Positions 27,579-35,933 of a stretch of 64,000 bases of DNA are shown one piece after another. The number at the start of each line of letters is the position of its first letter. Within the stretch, counting starts at the first letter, position 1. This DNA comes from Nocardiopsis kunsanensis DSM 44524 (lineage in GTDB: Bacteria > Actinomycetota > Actinomycetes > Streptosporangiales > Streptosporangiaceae), in NCBI RefSeq assembly GCF_000340965.1, contig NZ_ANAY01000011.1, positions 124,001 through 188,000 of the forward strand, written 5' to 3'. Under the pieces are notes generated by a model. It saw only the letters and a list, made by a program, of their open reading frames with translations. It had not been told where the DNA came from and made no database searches. The position numbers and the translations under genes are program-made.

Positions 27579-27791
27579 CTAGTCCTCGACCGTGATGCCG
27601 TCGTTGTCGTTGATGTCCACGACGTTGCAGCCACTGGCGCTGGCGCCGGAGGCCTTGAGGACGTCCAGGCAGACGGGGATCGTCACGTTCTGCATGTCGG
27701 CGTTGTTGTCGGCCGCGGCGGTGCCGGAGAGGGCACCGAAGGCGAGGCCGGTGGCCAGGACGAAGCCGGAAACCTTGGCAATTCGGGACAT
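27579..27791 (-). CDS. Small secreted two-cysteine protein (paralogue A)
   Basis: Like its neighbour this is 70 residues, with a signal peptide (MSRIAKVSGFVLATGLAFGA, cleavage after TAAA) and a ~43-residue mature peptide, DNNADMQNVTIPVC to GCNVVDINDNDGITVED. It lies 79 bp upstream of paralogue B on the same strand. AAAGG precedes the ATG, and an AT-rich stretch with TAGGTTAAT on the minus strand near 27840-27860 is a likely promoter. The mature part is short, acidic and hydrophobic in the middle. A surface or aerial-growth role is a guess from resemblance to chaplins. Confidence 0.75.
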   Translation of the reverse strand: MSRIAKVSGFVLATGLAFGALSGTAAADNNADMQNVTIPVCLDVLKASGASASGCNVVDINDNDGITVED

Positions 27792-28039
27792 TCTTCTTGC
27801 CTTTCGGAAGTTCAAAACATGGTGGCTGTAGCCGCCGGAATTAACCTAACGTAGTTGGCCACGTGCTTGGAGTGTTTTTCCGGGGAAGCCCCGAGTTTCC
27901 TCGGTCTTTCCTCTGTCTTGCGTCCGGTATGGCGGACATGTCGAAGCTTGGCGGCGCCCCTTGTTGTGCAACCGAAAGAATGGCTACTGAGTCCACCGGG
28001 CGAATGTATCGGAAACGGGTGTCCCGCCTGTTTCCGGGC

Positions 28040-28072
28040 AAAAAAGGGCCCCTCCGCGGTGCGGAAGGGCCC
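28040..28072 (-). terminator. Rho-independent terminator
   Basis: On the minus strand, GGGCCCTTCCGC and GCGGAGGGGCCC form a 12-bp stem with a 3-base loop, followed directly by a run of six T (plus-strand A run 28040-28045). It lies 30 bases after the stop of the Tyr/Gln-rich protein gene. Confidence 0.85.
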
Positions 28073-28101
28073 GAGAAGCCTGGGTCACCGGAAAAGCCGG
28101 A

Positions 28102-28656
28102 TCACCAACCCTGCTGACCGTACCCCGGGTACTGCTGCCCGTAGCCGGGCTGCTGCCCGTACCCCGGGTACTGGTTGGGGTCGTAACCGGGATACTGATT
28201 GGGGTCGTAGCCCGGGTACTGGTTCGGGTCGTAGCCGGGGTAGTGGGGCGGATACTGCTGGCCGTAGCCCTGCTGCGGGTACCCGGCGTAGGGGTCCGGC
28301 TGCTGCTGGGCGCCGGTGGGGTACTGGTAGGCGGGCTGCTGGCCCGAGAACTCCTGCGGAGCATGCTGCTGCGGTGCCTGCTGCTCCTGCCCGGAACCGG
28401 TCGAGACCTCGGGGCGGAAGAGGAACAGACGCTCGGCGCCGCCCTCCGGCGACTCACTGGGGGAGACGATGTCCAGCTTCCAGCCGGCCTCCTCGATGCC
28501 CTCCAGGATGCGGGTCAGGCCCGGCCGCAGCTTGCTGCCCGCTTCGTCGTAGGCGTTGACGTCGAGCTGAACGACGAACATTCGCCGCTTCTGCTGCGCC
28601 GCGACCTTGGCGTGCTCGACGACCGTGCTGTCCCGCACGACCTGTGTGACGCTCAT
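28102..28656 (-). CDS. Conserved N-domain with Tyr/Gln/Pro/Gly-rich octapeptide-repeat tail
   Basis: The first ~85 of 184 residues form a compact domain (MSVTQVVRDSTVVEHAKVAA, then RMFVVQLDVNAYDE and RLFLFRP) of a family I do not recognise. The remaining ~100 residues are low-complexity: three perfect PGYDPNQY octads in tandem, followed by PGYGQQ variants, rich in Y, Q, P and G with almost no charge. Such tails resemble prion-like or phase-separating segments. There is no signal peptide or membrane helix, so the protein is probably cytosolic. The ATG at 28656 keeps the conserved domain intact; a canonical terminator follows the gene, so it is a monocistronic unit. Confidence 0.8.
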   Translation of the reverse strand: MSVTQVVRDSTVVEHAKVAAQQKRRMFVVQLDVNAYDEAGSKLRPGLTRILEGIEEAGWKLDIVSPSESPEGGAERLFLFRPEVSTGSGQEQQAPQQHAPQEFSGQQPAYQYPTGAQQQPDPYAGYPQQGYGQQYPPHYPGYDPNQYPGYDPNQYPGYDPNQYPGYGQQPGYGQQYPGYGQQGW

Positions 28657-28827
28657 TAAAATTACCCATCTGCTCTCGTAGGAGCGCGACGTCCCTGTCG
28701 GATCGGCAGGCCCGGCCGCCGCGTCCAGGGGGTGCGGAACTCGCCGGACTCCACCCATGATGCCCCCGCCGGGCCGTCTGGCCACACGGAACCGGAACAT
28801 CGGGACGGAGCCCGGGACCCGGATCGG

Positions 28828-29499
28828 TCAGCGGGAGCCCTCGCTCTGCTCACCGACGGCCTCCACGACCGGTGTCGCACCGTTCACAAGGTTGAGAACC
28901 CTGCCGGCCGTACCCGGTTCGTCCAGAAGCGCGACGACCACAGCGGCGACGTCCTCCCGGCTCACCGAGTCGCGGGACACCCCTTCACCCAGGTCGACCA
29001 CACCGGTACCGGGCTCGTCGGTGAGCCGGCCCGGACGCAGGATCGTCCAGTCCAGCTCCAGGGTGCGCTCACGCAGGTCGGCGTCGGCGGCGCGCTTGGC
29101 CTCGACGTAGGCCGCCCAGACCGGCTCGGTGCCCTCCGGAACCGGGTCGTCGACCCCGATCGCGGAGATCTGCACGAAACGGCGCACCCCCGCGAGCGAG
29201 GCGGCGTCGGCGCACAGCACCGCGGCCTTGTGGTCCACGGTCTCCTTGCGCTCGGCCCCGCTGCCCGGGCCGGCACCCGCCGCGAACACCAGGGCGTCAG
29301 CGTTCATGAGCTTCTCGGACAGCTCGGTGACCGTGGCCTTCTCCAGGTCGATGAGGGCGGCCTCGGCGCCGACCTCCTCGACGTCACTGACATGGTCGGG
29401 GTTGCGGACGAGGGCGACCGGCTGGTCCCCGCGGTCGGACAGCTGCTGGGCCAGACGCAGGGCGATCTTGCCGTGCCCCCCGGCGATGACGATACGCAT
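28828..29499 (-). CDS. NAD(P)-binding atypical short-chain dehydrogenase (NmrA/SDR_a5-like)
   Basis: The 223 residues start MRIVIAGGHGKIALRLAQQL, an atypical SDR nucleotide-binding motif (GGHGKIA in place of GxxGxxG), followed by ALVRNPDH, LVFAAGAGPGSG and the VQISAIGVDD, YVEAKRAAD (Tyr-x3-Lys) and LDWTILRPGRLTD motifs. This is the pattern of the NAD(P)H-binding 'YwnB/YhfK-like' proteins. ATG 29499 sits exactly at the nucleotide-binding strand. Substrate unknown. It follows korB on the same strand at a distance of ~130 bp, so co-transcription is possible but not shown. Confidence 0.88.
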   Translation of the reverse strand: MRIVIAGGHGKIALRLAQQLSDRGDQPVALVRNPDHVSDVEEVGAEAALIDLEKATVTELSEKLMNADALVFAAGAGPGSGAERKETVDHKAAVLCADAASLAGVRRFVQISAIGVDDPVPEGTEPVWAAYVEAKRAADADLRERTLELDWTILRPGRLTDEPGTGVVDLGEGVSRDSVSREDVAAVVVALLDEPGTAGRVLNLVNGATPVVEAVGEQSEGSR

Positions 29500-29627
29500 G
29501 GGAGCAGCGTATTGCCTGTGGAGCCCTCCTGTCCGTTCCGCACCGGGACGGCGCCGCACGCTCCACCCGCGAACGGGAACGGCGGGCGGCGACGCACCGC
29601 GTCCCCGCCCGCCGTCGCCATGGCAGA

Positions 29628-30698
29628 TCAGTCCACGGTCCAGGTGTCACCGCCGGCGAGGAGCGAGGCCAGCTCGCCCTCACCGCGCTCTGAGCGCGCG
29701 TCGGAGACCTGTTCGTTGACCAGCTCGTCGTAGACCGGACGCCGCACATTCCGGAACACGCCCACCGGGACGTGTTCGAAGGCCGGCAGATCCAGCCGCG
29801 ACAACGCGAACGCGTAGCCCGGGTCGGTACGGTGCGCGTCGTGCCGGATCACCCGGTCGCGGTTGGTGTCGGTGACCTCGGCGACCTCCAGGCCCCCGAG
29901 CTCTCCCGCGAACACACCCCGGTCCTCACCGAGCATGAGCGGCTCGCCGTGCTCCATGCGCAGCAGCCGGGTCTCGCGTGCCGCCGGGTCCTTGAGCGGC
30001 GTGAACGCGTCGTCGTTGAAGATCGGGCAGTTCTGGTAGATCTCCACGAACGAGGCGCCCGGGTGGTCGGCGGCCTCACGCAGCACCGACGTCAGGTGCT
30101 TGCGGTCGGAGTCGACGGTGCGCGCCACGAACGAGGCCTCCGCGCCCAGCGCCAACGACACCGGGTTGAACGGCTGGTCCAGCGAACCCACCGGCGAGGA
30201 CTTGGTGACCTTGCCCGCCTCGGAGGTGGGCGAGTACTGGCCCTTGGTCAACCCGTAGATGCGGTTGTTGAACAGCAGCACGTTGATGTTGACGTTGCGG
30301 CGCAGCGCGTGGATGAGGTGGTTGCCGCCGATGGACAACCCGTCCCCGTCACCGGTGATCACCCACACCGACAGGTCCTGGCGGCTCGTCGCCAGTCCGG
30401 TCGCGATCGCCGGCGCACGTCCGTGGATGGAGTGCATGCCGTAGGTGCTCAGGTAGTAGGGGAACCGCGAGGAGCAGCCGATGCCCGAGACCATCACGAT
30501 GTTCTCGCGCGGGACCCCCAACTGGGGGAGGAAGGACTGGAACGCCGCCAGGACCGCGTAGTCCCCGCAACCGGGGCACCAGCGCACGTCCTGGTCGGAC
30601 TTGAAGTCCTTCGCCTTGTACTGGGTGTCCGTGGAGGGGACGAGCTTCAGCCCTGCCAAGGTGCCCTCGTCGTTCCCGTTGAGGTTTGCACTAGTCAC
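29628..30698 (-). CDS. korB: 2-oxoacid:ferredoxin oxidoreductase, beta subunit
   Basis: KorB carries thiamine diphosphate and an Fe-S cluster and, with KorA, oxidatively decarboxylates 2-oxoglutarate (or another 2-oxoacid) with ferredoxin as acceptor. The 356-residue protein has the cluster and cofactor motif DVRWCPGCGDYAVL near residue 38, the GIGCSSRFP motif, the thiamine-diphosphate motif GDGDGLSIGGNHL to NN, and a third cysteine in IYQNCPIFND. The GTG at 30698 overlaps the korA 3' end by eight bases and has GGAGG eight bases upstream. This pair replaces or complements 2-oxoglutarate dehydrogenase in many actinobacteria. Confidence 0.95.
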   Translation of the reverse strand: MTSANLNGNDEGTLAGLKLVPSTDTQYKAKDFKSDQDVRWCPGCGDYAVLAAFQSFLPQLGVPRENIVMVSGIGCSSRFPYYLSTYGMHSIHGRAPAIATGLATSRQDLSVWVITGDGDGLSIGGNHLIHALRRNVNINVLLFNNRIYGLTKGQYSPTSEAGKVTKSSPVGSLDQPFNPVSLALGAEASFVARTVDSDRKHLTSVLREAADHPGASFVEIYQNCPIFNDDAFTPLKDPAARETRLLRMEHGEPLMLGEDRGVFAGELGGLEVAEVTDTNRDRVIRHDAHRTDPGYAFALSRLDLPAFEHVPVGVFRNVRRPVYDELVNEQVSDARSERGEGELASLLAGGDTWTVD

Positions 30699-32541
30699 GC
30701 TCGATGACCTCCCGCAGCGCGTCCGCCAGTTCCTCGGCCTTGAAGGGCAGACCGCGGACCTTGTTGTAACCGATGACATCGACCAGGAATCGCGAGCGCA
30801 GCAGCATCGACAGCTGCCCCAGGTTGATCTCCGGGACCACGACCCGGTCGTAGCTCTTGAGGACCTCGCCCAGGTTCTCCGGGAACGGGTTGAGGTGGCG
30901 CAGATGGGCCTGGGCCACCTTGGCACCCGAACGCCGCACGCGCCGCACACCTGCCGTGATGGCCCCGTAGGTGCCGCCCCAGCCCAGGACGAGCACGTCG
31001 GCGTCGCCCGTGGGGTCGTCGACCTCGACGGGCGCGACGTCCCGGGCGATCGCGTCGATCTTGCCCTGGCGGGTGCGCACCATGAGGTCGTGGTTGGCCG
31101 GGGTGTAGGAGATGTCACCGGTCTCGGAGTGCTTCTCGATCCCGCCGAGCCGGTGCTCCAGCCCGGGGGTACCCGGCACCGCCCACGGGCGGGCCAGCGT
31201 CTCGGTGTCGCGCTTGTAGGGCAGGTAACGCTCGTCCTCGCCGTTGGGCTCGGTGGCGAACCCGGGATCGATGGTCGGCAGGTCGTCCACGTCCGGCAGC
31301 CGCCAGGGCTCGGACCCGTTGGCCAGATACCCGTCGGACATCAGCACCACGGGCGTGCGGTAGGTCACCGCGATCCGGGTGGCCTCCAGGGCGGCGTCGA
31401 AGCAGTCGGCCGGGGACTGCGGTGCCACGACCGGCACGGGGGACTCGCCGTTGCGGCCGAACATGGCCATGAGCAGGTCGGTCTGCTCGGTCTTGGTGGG
31501 CATGCCGGTGCTGGGGCCGGCACGCTGCACGTCCACGATGAGCAGCGGCAGCTCGGTCATCACCGCCAGACCCACGGTCTCCTGCTTGAGCACCATGCCG
31601 GGCCCGGAGGTGGTGGTGACACCCAGAGAACCGCCGAAGGACGCGCCCAGGGCCGCGCCCACCCCCGCGATCTCGTCCTCGGCCTGGAACGTGCGGACCC
31701 CGAACCGCTTGTGCTTGGACAGCTCGTGCAGGACGTCCGAGGCCGGGGTGATCGGGTAGGAACCAAGGAAGAGCGGCAGCCCGGACCGTGTCGACCCGGC
31801 GATGAGCCCGTAGGCCGTCGCCAGGTTGCCGGTGATGTTGCGGTAGGTGCCCGAAGGCAGCCGGGCCGGCTTGATCTCGTAGGAGACGGCGAAGTCCTCG
31901 GTGGTCTCACCGAAGTTCCACCCCGCCTGGAACGCCTTGAGGTTGGCGTCGAGGATGGCGGGCTTCCCGGCGAACTTCGACTTCAGGAACGAAGTCGTGC
32001 CCTCGGTCGGCCGGTTGTACATCCACGACAGCAACCCCAGGGCGAACATGTTCTTCGCGCGCTGGGCGTCCTTCTTGGAGATGTCGCAGGAGGACAGCGC
32101 CTCCACCGTCATCGACGTCAGCGGGACCGAGCTCACCTTGAAGGCATCCAGGGTCCCGTCGGTGGTCGGATCGACCTCGTACTGGACCTTGGCCAGGTTG
32201 CGCCGGGTGAACTCGTCGCTGTTGACGATCACCGTGGCGCCCCTCGGGATGTCACCGATGTTGGCCTTGAGGGCGGCAGGGTTCATCGCGACCAGGACAT
32301 CGGGGGAGTCCCCCGGCGTCATGATGTCGTGGTCGGCGAAGTGCAACTGGAAGCTGGACACGCCGGGGAGAGTGCCTGCGGGGGCGCGGATCTCCGCGGG
32401 GAAGTTCGGCAGAGTCGACAGATCGTTGCCGAACGATGCGGTCTCCTGGGTGAACCGGTCGCCGGTCAACTGCATACCGTCGCCGGAGTCACCCGCGAAG
32501 CGGATGATGACGCGATCCAACTGTTCGATCTGTTTGGCCAC
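30691..32541 (-). CDS. korA: 2-oxoacid:ferredoxin oxidoreductase, fused gamma-alpha subunit
   Basis: The 616-residue protein has the gamma domain first (residues ~5-190: VIIRFAGDSGDGMQLTGDRF, NPAALKANI) and the alpha/pyrimidine-binding domain after it (GSYPITPASDVLHELSKHK, FQAEDEIAGVGAALGASF, TTTSGPGMVLKQE, then a C-terminal transketolase-like domain with VVVPEINLGQLSMLLRS). I chose the GTG at 32541, beginning VAKQIEQLDRV, with GGAGG ~11 bases upstream; the open frame reaches 32694 but that part is Pro/Arg-rich non-coding-like. A longer 5' leader is likely, because a TATAGT -10-like element on the minus strand lies near 32836-32841. Confidence 0.94.
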   Translation of the reverse strand: MAKQIEQLDRVIIRFAGDSGDGMQLTGDRFTQETASFGNDLSTLPNFPAEIRAPAGTLPGVSSFQLHFADHDIMTPGDSPDVLVAMNPAALKANIGDIPRGATVIVNSDEFTRRNLAKVQYEVDPTTDGTLDAFKVSSVPLTSMTVEALSSCDISKKDAQRAKNMFALGLLSWMYNRPTEGTTSFLKSKFAGKPAILDANLKAFQAGWNFGETTEDFAVSYEIKPARLPSGTYRNITGNLATAYGLIAGSTRSGLPLFLGSYPITPASDVLHELSKHKRFGVRTFQAEDEIAGVGAALGASFGGSLGVTTTSGPGMVLKQETVGLAVMTELPLLIVDVQRAGPSTGMPTKTEQTDLLMAMFGRNGESPVPVVAPQSPADCFDAALEATRIAVTYRTPVVLMSDGYLANGSEPWRLPDVDDLPTIDPGFATEPNGEDERYLPYKRDTETLARPWAVPGTPGLEHRLGGIEKHSETGDISYTPANHDLMVRTRQGKIDAIARDVAPVEVDDPTGDADVLVLGWGGTYGAITAGVRRVRRSGAKVAQAHLRHLNPFPENLGEVLKSYDRVVVPEINLGQLSMLLRSRFLVDVIGYNKVRGLPFKAEELADALREVIERD

Positions 32542-33020
32542 TGAGATCGACGACCTCCTTGGTGGTCCGCCGGTCGTGACAGGCGGCGGCGCTCGGGTGT
32601 CAGTCCCCGGCCGACCGCTCCGTCGCGGGCCGGGAGTCGTGGTCGGGGACGTCGGGACAGCGTTCGTGGCCCCCGCACCCACCGGGTGCGCCAACCCGGC
32701 GAAGCGCGGTACGGCTCGTTCTTCGCCTCGGCCGGGGCGTGAAGGGGTCCGCCTTCAACGACACAGCCGTGTGTGCGCCGGAGCGACTTCTCGCGCCGAC
32801 CGTCTGATGTTCACAGTGATGAGGGCCACGGTCGCACTATAGGCGGTGAACCGGCGGCCGGGGCGGGCCGGGTGGCCATTGTCACCGACCACTTCCGCGG
32901 GTTCGGCCCGGGTGGCGGACAGCTCACCACACGGGGAACGCGAGGGGCGGACCCGCACGTTCGTCACATGTACGCGAACGAGTCCGGCCACGGGGCCACG
33001 AGCAACAGGGAGGGGACGCC
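32542..33020. other. Intergenic region between divergent korA and M48 protease gene
   Basis: This ~480 bp has no credible gene. It should hold both promoters. The only clear element is TATAGT on the minus strand (32836-32841), a good -10 pointing to korA with no convincing -35. AGGGAGGGG just before 33021 is the ribosome binding site of the protease. Confidence 0.5.
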
Positions 33021-33881
33021 GTGCACGTCAGCGCGGCCCGTGCGGTGGGCCTCTTCGTCGGTGTCGGAGTGTTCGCCGTGACCGTCGGGTGGTTCTCCGC
33101 GGGTTCCCAGGGCCTCCAGTTCGCGGGGGCCCTGATGGTGTGTGTGGCGGTCCTGGTCCACCTGTTCGGGAACTCCCTCGCCCTGCGTGCGATGAGGGCC
33201 CGTCCCGTCGGGGAGATCGAATGCCCGGACCTGTACCGGATCGTGCGGGAACTGGCCACGGCCGCCCGCCAACCCATGCCCAAGCTGTACCTGTCGCCCA
33301 TCAGGTCGCCCAACGCCTTCGCCACCGGAGGAAGCCCGCGCCGGGCGGCACTGTGCTGTACGACCGGGCTGCTGCGTTCTCTGGACGAACGCCGGCTGCG
33401 CGGGGTCGTCGCCCATGAACTCGCCCACATCCGGGCCCGCGACACCCTCATCAGTTCGGTGGCGGCCACACTCACCGCGACCATCACGGCGCTGACCACG
33501 GTGGCGCTGCTGTTGCCGCTGGGGGAGTCGGAGGAGACCGACGTGCCCGACCTCCTCGGTGGGCTCATGCTGGTGTGTCTGGCCCCGCTCGCAGCGGTGG
33601 TCGTGCACTTCGGGGTCGGCCGCCGACGGGAGTTCAGAGCCGATGAGAGGGCCGCGGAGCTCACCGGCGACCCCGAGGCCCTCGCCGACGCCCTGCTGCG
33701 CCTGGAGAAGGGCTCACGCGATTTCCCGTTACCGAAGGGGCGTGTCCTGCTGGCCTCGGCGCACATGATGACCACCAACCCGTTCCCGAACGGTCTGGGG
33801 CGGTTGTTCGCCGCCCACCCGCCAGTGCAGGAGCGTGTGGCACGCCTGTGGGGGCTGCGCCGCAAGTGGGAGCTGGGCTGA
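33021..33881 (+). CDS. M48-family (HtpX-like) membrane zinc metalloprotease
   Basis: The 286-residue protein starts with two hydrophobic helices (about 8-28 and 33-55), then the M48 region RIVRELATAARQPMPKLYL, NAFATGG and the zinc site HELAH near residue 133, with the third ligand Glu in RREFRADERAAELTG and two more hydrophobic stretches between. It ends with LFAAHPPVQERVARL, the usual HtpX C-terminal motif. HtpX-type proteases degrade misfolded membrane proteins. GTG 33021 has AGGGAGGGG 6 bases upstream. It is monocistronic and slightly shorter than typical HtpX; the actinobacterial copies often are. Confidence 0.9.
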   Translation: MHVSAARAVGLFVGVGVFAVTVGWFSAGSQGLQFAGALMVCVAVLVHLFGNSLALRAMRARPVGEIECPDLYRIVRELATAARQPMPKLYLSPIRSPNAFATGGSPRRAALCCTTGLLRSLDERRLRGVVAHELAHIRARDTLISSVAATLTATITALTTVALLLPLGESEETDVPDLLGGLMLVCLAPLAAVVVHFGVGRRREFRADERAAELTGDPEALADALLRLEKGSRDFPLPKGRVLLASAHMMTTNPFPNGLGRLFAAHPPVQERVARLWGLRRKWELG

Positions 33882-33944
33882 ACCCGCCCGCGCACACGTC
33901 GGCTCCGCGGATCGCGACCCGCGGACCCGGTGTCCCGGTGGGGC

Positions 33945-34310
33945 CGTCGCGCTCCTACCCGTCTTGTTCGAGAGTGCTCCGGCCTTCAGGCCGGAGGTGA
34001 ATCGGACCTGGCCACCACGCCTTTCCGTGCCAGGACGGGCGTTTCTGGTCCTGGCACGGAGGAGAGCAGCACACCGGTCCGGTGTGCCGGACCACACACG
34101 ATCGGGACGTGAACGCGGCCCGTGTCGTCCTGGCGGCCGGCGGGCCGACAGGCAAAGCGCCTGCGGAGGGGCCGTGGGACCAGCCGCCTGAGCGGCCGGC
34201 AGGACCCGGTGAAACAGGAAGCGGCCCGCGCCGCGAGGCGCGGGCACCACCCGCCCGTCAGGTCGGGGCGGAATCCCCGTCGTTCACGACGGGGAGGACG
34301 TCAACGGTAG
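33945..34310 (+). mobile_element. Decayed IS200/IS605-type element: 3' end of tnpB plus right-end hairpin
   Basis: The plus strand encodes HDRDVNAARVVLAAG near 34095-34140, the C-terminal signature of TnpB (OrfB) that follows its zinc ribbon; one cysteine of the ribbon (VCRTT) remains. The typical TnpB tail continues in another frame (DPVKQEAARA, then NPRRSRRGG), so at least one frameshift has occurred. The end at about 34267-34304 is GGAATCCCCGTCGTTCACGA followed by CGGGGAGGACGTCAA, the hairpin right end of this IS family. At 33968-34000 another small hairpin (CTCCGGCCTTCAGGCCGGAG) followed by GTGAATCGG looks like a second element-derived fragment. No tnpA and no intact left end are present. 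Confidence 0.7.
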
Positions 34311-34798
34311 TTGACGAACTGGAGCGCCAGGTCGAAGTCCTTCTCCTTCACCAGGGTCTGGACGGTCTGCAGGTCGTCCTTCTTCTTCGAACTCACCCGC
34401 AGCTCGTCGCCCTGGACCTGGGCCTTGACCCCCTTGGGGCCCTCATCGCGGATGTACTTGGAGATCTTCTTGGCGTCCTCGGTGGAAATGCCTTCCTTGA
34501 GCCCGATCTGGAGGCGGTACTCCTTGCCGGAGGGCTTGGGCTCGTCCGGGACGTCCAGGATCTTCAGGGACAGCTTCCGCTTGATCAGCTTCTCCTTGAG
34601 CACGTCCAGCGCCGCGTTGGCGCGCTCCTCGGTACCGCTGCGGATCTCCAGGGCGCTGTCCCCCTGGCGGCTGACGGTCGTCCCGGTGCCGCGGAAGTCG
34701 AACCGCTGGGACAGCTCCTTGGCCGCCTGGTTCACGGCGTTGTCGACCTCCTGGTGGTCGACCTTGGACACCACGTCGAAACTGGATTCGGCGGCCAC
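34301..34798 (-). CDS. yajQ: YajQ-family nucleotide-binding protein
   Basis: The 165-residue protein shows the YajQ pattern from its start ([21 protein letters not shown]) through the central [13 protein letters not shown] and [14 protein letters not shown] to the C-terminal [20 protein letters not shown]. YajQ proteins bind nucleic acid or, in some species, cyclic di-GMP; the role here is unknown. I chose GTG 34798 to match the family N-terminus; GTG 34831 would add eleven residues. The 3' end nearly abuts, or overlaps by ten bases, the decayed IS element, which may have replaced its original downstream flank. Confidence 0.92.
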   Translation of the reverse strand: MAAESSFDVVSKVDHQEVDNAVNQAAKELSQRFDFRGTGTTVSRQGDSALEIRSGTEERANAALDVLKEKLIKRKLSLKILDVPDEPKPSGKEYRLQIGLKEGISTEDAKKISKYIRDEGPKGVKAQVQGDELRVSSKKKDDLQTVQTLVKEKDFDLALQFVNYR

Positions 34799-35034
34799 GC
34801 TCGCTACACCCCGCTCGCTCTCGTCGGTCACGGGCGTATGAGATCGCCCGTGCGGTCTGTTCGGCCGGGCCGAGGGCGGCCCGGGCACACGGCATCCGAG
34901 CTTAGCCGTGACCGGCGCGGACCCGTCCGCAGCACCGGCCGTGGACGCGCCTGCGGCTTCCGATTTCACCCTCAGGCCGATCATCCGTTATGGTTATTCA
35001 TGCGCAGCGACGGACACCACGTCGCAGCCACCCA

Positions 35035-35116
35035 GGCGGGTTGCCCGAGTGGCCAATGGGAGCGGACTGTAAATCCGTCGGCTTTGCCTTCCAAGGTTCG
35101 AATCCTTGACCCGCCA
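35035..35116 (+). tRNA. tRNA-Tyr (GTA)
   Basis: An 82-base class II tRNA: acceptor GGCGGGT pairs with ACCCGCC, the anticodon loop reads CTGTAAA (anticodon GTA), there is a long variable arm, and the T loop is TTCGAAT. The discriminator is A; CCA is not encoded. Confidence 0.97.
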
Positions 35117-35126
35117 CACTGGGGAG

Positions 35127-35172
35127 AAGGCCCCGGTGACCAGTAGCAACACTGGTCACCGGGGCCTTCGTC
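35127..35172 (+). terminator. Terminator after tRNA-Tyr
   Basis: AAGGCCCCGGTGACCAGT (35127-35144) and its perfect complement (35151-35168) form an 18-bp stem with a 6-base loop, 10 bases after the tRNA, followed by CGTCGTTTTCC. The exact symmetry suggests it also works in the other direction. Confidence 0.85.
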
Positions 35173-35530
35173 GTTTTCCGGGTCGAGCGTGAGGGCTCCC
35201 CGGCCCCCTTCCTTTCCACGGGCGTTCCACGGCCTCTCCCCGTGCGCACGCCGTGCCCCGCCCGTCCCCGCTCTCCCGCCGAGTCGTCACAAGGTCGCAC
35301 TCGGTCCGAGTCCGCTCGGCCGCGAAGGGATACGGACGGTAGCGGTACCAACACATGCTGGTTTCGCGCAGGTAACGGGGCGCCGTCGTTGTGGGCGGGC
35401 GTGCGGTCCGATGTCCGGATCTGCGGCCTATGGAGCGGACGCGGCGATTGAGGGTTGATGAATGTATTTGTCATTCGCGCAAAAGAGGCAGTGCAGACGA
35501 AACTCGCAAAGTTTCTCCGGGGTTTTGGCT

Positions 35531-35559
35531 TTGACAAAAATCGGAGGCCGTTCAATGAT
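35531..35559 (+). promoter_or_regulatory. Likely sigma70-type promoter of the chaplin/rodlin-like array
   Basis: TTGACA (35531-35536), a 17-base spacer and AATGAT (35554-35559) lie 78 bases before the first small secreted gene, inside a stretch (about 35450-35630) that is much richer in A+T than its surroundings. The rest of the 35173-35636 gap shows no gene. Confidence 0.6.
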
Positions 35560-35636
35560 TGCTGCAGTCCACCGCGACACAGGTGCAGAGCGCCTGAGTC
35601 TTTTTCTGTCAACGCGTTCCCAATATCGGGGGAATC

Positions 35637-35882
35637 ATGATCAAGAAGACGGCCGCTGCCGGCCTGGTCGCCGGTGCCGCGTTGGGCGCGCTCCTCATGG
35701 GAGCCCCGGCTCACGCCTCGCACGGAGGTGACCAGCAGTTCAACCAGAACCTGCAGCTCGTGCCCGTCCAGTCCTGCAACCTGGACGCCAGCGTCGGTCT
35801 GGTCGCCGTGACCGTGCCCGTCCTGTCGCCGCAGACCACCGGCGACTGCGTGAACGGCCCCGTCGGTACCAACATCAGCTAG
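35637..35882 (+). CDS. Chaplin/rodlin-like small secreted protein 1
   Basis: The 81-residue product has a signal peptide (MIKKTAAAGLVAGAALGALL, cleavage near AHA-S) and a mature part of ~54 residues: SHGGDQQFNQNLQLVPVQ, then CN, VGLVAVTVPVLSPQ and TTGDCVNGPV. The pattern N-x-Q-x-VPV-C-VGL-GxCVN is reminiscent of chaplins, and VPVLSP before the second Cys recalls rodlins; the spacing between cysteines (about 23) fits neither exactly. Such proteins coat aerial hyphae and spores as hydrophobic amyloid layers. It is the first of four paralogues in a row. Its function is inferred from resemblance only. Confidence 0.8.
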   Translation: MIKKTAAAGLVAGAALGALLMGAPAHASHGGDQQFNQNLQLVPVQSCNLDASVGLVAVTVPVLSPQTTGDCVNGPVGTNIS

Positions 35883-35933
35883 TTCCGGCAATCAGCCAAG
35901 AGAACTCGACACAAAGTTTTGAAAGGTCATCAA

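Noticed and set aside
28170..28240. Short direct DNA repeats resembling a tandem-repeat or CRISPR array
   Set aside because: The period is 24 bases and in frame; they encode the PGYDPNQY octads of the 28102-28656 protein.
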